From assembly GCF_014647975.1 (NCBI RefSeq), contig NZ_BMQF01000004.1, forward strand, positions 434,001 to 498,000: a stretch of DNA of 64,000 bases, in the 5' to 3' direction. The notes beneath the pieces were generated by a model. It was not told the origin of the DNA and searched no databases. It saw only the letters and a list, made by a program, of their open reading frames with translations. Positions 62,808 through 64,000 of this stretch are shown here, piece after piece. Position numbers and translations under genes: made by a program. This DNA comes from Streptomyces fumigatiscleroticus. Lineage in GTDB: Bacteria > Actinomycetota > Actinomycetes > Streptomycetales > Streptomycetaceae. Within the stretch, counting starts at the first letter, position 1. Each line of letters begins with the position of its first letter.

Positions 62808-63164
62808 GCCCCCAATTGTCCACCGCACGGGCCGTAGGAAAACGGGGCAACCGGAAAATCCGACGAAACCGTACGGGCCGGTGGAGGTCGCCGGACGGTC
62901 CCACCCCCCACGGGAGAACCGTCCGGCGACGTCTGAGGGACCGAGTCGCTGTGCGCGTCGGTCGGGCCGGTTCCGAGTGTGGCCCGTGTTCCTGTCGTCC
63001 CGCTGTGCCCGCGACCGCCCGCCCCGCCGGACGTGTCCGCACAAGTCACCTTGGCAGAGTGACGGCCGGTACGGCGATGATGTTGGGAGGCGGGTTTGCG
63101 CCGTGGCCGTTTTCCGCCACGGGCGGCACCGCGGGGTCCGGAGTCCGGGGAGGGACGACACTTG
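62808..63164. other. Divergent region between the PP2C gene and the TrmB/LuxR-like gene
   Basis: The 357 bases contain a perfect stem GTCGCCGGACGGT (62887-62899) / ACCGTCCGGCGAC (62918-62930) with an 18-base loop, and an A-rich patch near 62836-62865 (GGAAAATCCGACGAAACC) that could be a promoter for the PP2C gene. No gene is supported. Confidence 0.45.
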
Positions 63165-64000
63165 ATGCTGGGAGTGCTGGGGCTGGACGAGACACACGAG
63201 TCGGCGTACCGGGCACTGGTGTCCGTGGGCGCCGCCGACGTGCCCGATCTGGCACGGCGGCTGACGCTGGGCGAGCGCGACACCGAGCGAGCCCTGCGCC
63301 GGCTGGAGCGGCACGGTCTCGCGGCCCAGTCGTCGGCACGGCCGGGCCGCTGGGTCGCCGCGCCGCCCGGGGTGGCGCTGGGCGCGCTGCTCACCCAGCA
63401 GCGGCACGAGCTGGAGAAGGCGGAGCTGGCGGCCGCGCTGCTCGCCGAGGAGTACCGGGCGGCGGCGGCCGAGCCGGCCGTGCACGACCTGGTGGAGGTG
63501 GTGATCGGCGCGGCGGCGGTGGCGCAGCGCTTCCTCCAGCTCCAGCTGGGGGCGAGCGAGGAGGTCTGTGCGCTGGTCACCGACGCTCCGGTCGCCGTCA
63601 CCGGCATGGAGAACGACGCGGAGGAGCAGGCGGCCGGGCGCGGGGTCCGCTACCGGGTGGTGGTGGAGCGGCCGGTGCTGGACCTGCCGGACGGGATCAC
63701 CGAGCTGACCGCCGCGCTGGGCCGCGACGAACAGGTGCGGGTGGTGGACCGGGTGCCGACCAAGCTGGTGGTCGCCGACCGGTCGCTCGCCCTGGTGCCG
63801 CTCACCACGCACACCGCGGAGCCCGCCGCGCTGGTCGTGCACGCCAGCGGTCTGCTTGAGCTGCTCGCGGGCCTCTTCGAGCAGGTGTGGCGTCAGGCGC
63901 TGCCGCTGCGGCTCGGGGCGGGCGGCGACGTGCACGAGCAGGGGCCCGACGCCCCCGACGGCACCGATCTGGAGATCCTTTCCCTGCTGCTGGCCGGCCT
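63165..64000 (+). CDS. TrmB/LuxR-like transcriptional regulator (3' end outside window)
   Basis: The open frame from ATG 63165 runs past the right edge with at least 278 codons. The N-terminus MLGVLGLDETHESAYRALVS and DVPDLARRLTLGERDTERAL is a TrmB-type winged helix; the middle is an all-helical/alpha-beta sensor region with GITELTAALGRDEQVRVVDR. The last visible residues, PDGTDLEILSLLLAGL, are the start of a LuxR-type helix-turn-helix, so the protein probably belongs to the Streptomyces family with both ends DNA-binding. GGGGAGGGACGAC lies before the ATG. It is divergent from the PP2C gene. Function is unknown. Confidence 0.8.
   Translation, partial: MLGVLGLDETHESAYRALVSVGAADVPDLARRLTLGERDTERALRRLERHGLAAQSSARPGRWVAAPPGVALGALLTQQRHELEKAELAAALLAEEYRAAAAEPAVHDLVEVVIGAAAVAQRFLQLQLGASEEVCALVTDAPVAVTGMENDAEEQAAGRGVRYRVVVERPVLDLPDGITELTAALGRDEQVRVVDRVPTKLVVADRSLALVPLTTHTAEPAALVVHASGLLELLAGLFEQVWRQALPLRLGAGGDVHEQGPDAPDGTDLEILSLLLAG

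Noticed and set aside
61682..63859. Long plus-strand frames opposite the PP2C repeat region
   Set aside because: They mirror the 33-base repeat and carry no domain.

Overview
This window is chromosomal DNA from a high-GC actinomycete, almost certainly a Streptomyces. The evidence is very high GC with GC-rich third codon positions, many GTG starts, TIGR04222, DUF2637, PucR, LAL-LuxR and GntR families, a secreted trypsin, and an iron box upstream of a FhuF-type reductase. No rRNA, tRNA, insertion sequence, CRISPR array or replication origin was seen. About 60 protein genes are supported. The first is cut by the left edge and the last by the right edge.

Layout. 1-11 kb: the 3' end of an IucA/IucC siderophore synthetase, a VWA protein with a secreted partner, a HxlR regulator divergent from an aminotransferase, a YceI protein, a histidine phosphatase, and a second HxlR regulator divergent from a DHA2 efflux pump. 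10-21 kb: purine ring breakdown and use of the resulting glyoxylate, made up of an NCS2 permease, 8-oxoguanine deaminase, uricase, hydroxyisourate hydrolase, OHCU decarboxylase, hydroxypyruvate isomerase, tartronate semialdehyde reductase and glyoxylate carboligase. 21-28.8 kb: a zinc-ribbon protein, an acyl-CoA synthetase, a LAL regulator, trypsin and a pyruvyl-transferase-like protein. 28.9-41.8 kb: a twelve-gene minus-strand glycan cluster. It holds HldE, GmhA and GmhB (ADP-heptose synthesis), a UDP-xylose synthase-like SDR, a carbamoyltransferase and seven glycosyltransferases, and most genes overlap by ATGA. 41.9-52 kb: a NodB-type deacetylase lipoprotein, then a second purine block with XdhC, an AzgA permease, three-subunit xanthine dehydrogenase and a PucR regulator. 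52-64 kb: a TPR-like protein, a 0.9 kb non-coding tandem-repeat tract, a GntR regulator, an iron-box FhuF protein, a DUF2637 protein, an anti-sigma-type ATPase, a PoxB-type enzyme, a PP2C phosphatase with a long 11-residue repeat region, and a truncated TrmB/LuxR-like regulator.

How the genes fit together. The two purine blocks flank the glycan cluster and together cover hypoxanthine/xanthine to allantoin; allantoinase and allantoicase are not here. The gcl promoter and the hyi-glxR promoter each carry two TTCCG-N5-CGGAA-like sites exactly 21 bp apart, which suggests one shared repressor of AllR type. The glycan cluster makes ADP-heptose precursor but has no HldD epimerase, flippase or polymerase in view. 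Its product is therefore probably a carbamoylated heptose/xylose-containing surface glycan or glycoconjugate of unknown structure. Separate repeat expansions occur in a coding linker (78 bp x3), a non-coding gap (166 bp x3), a phosphatase (33 bp units) and the poxB leader (19 bp x4).
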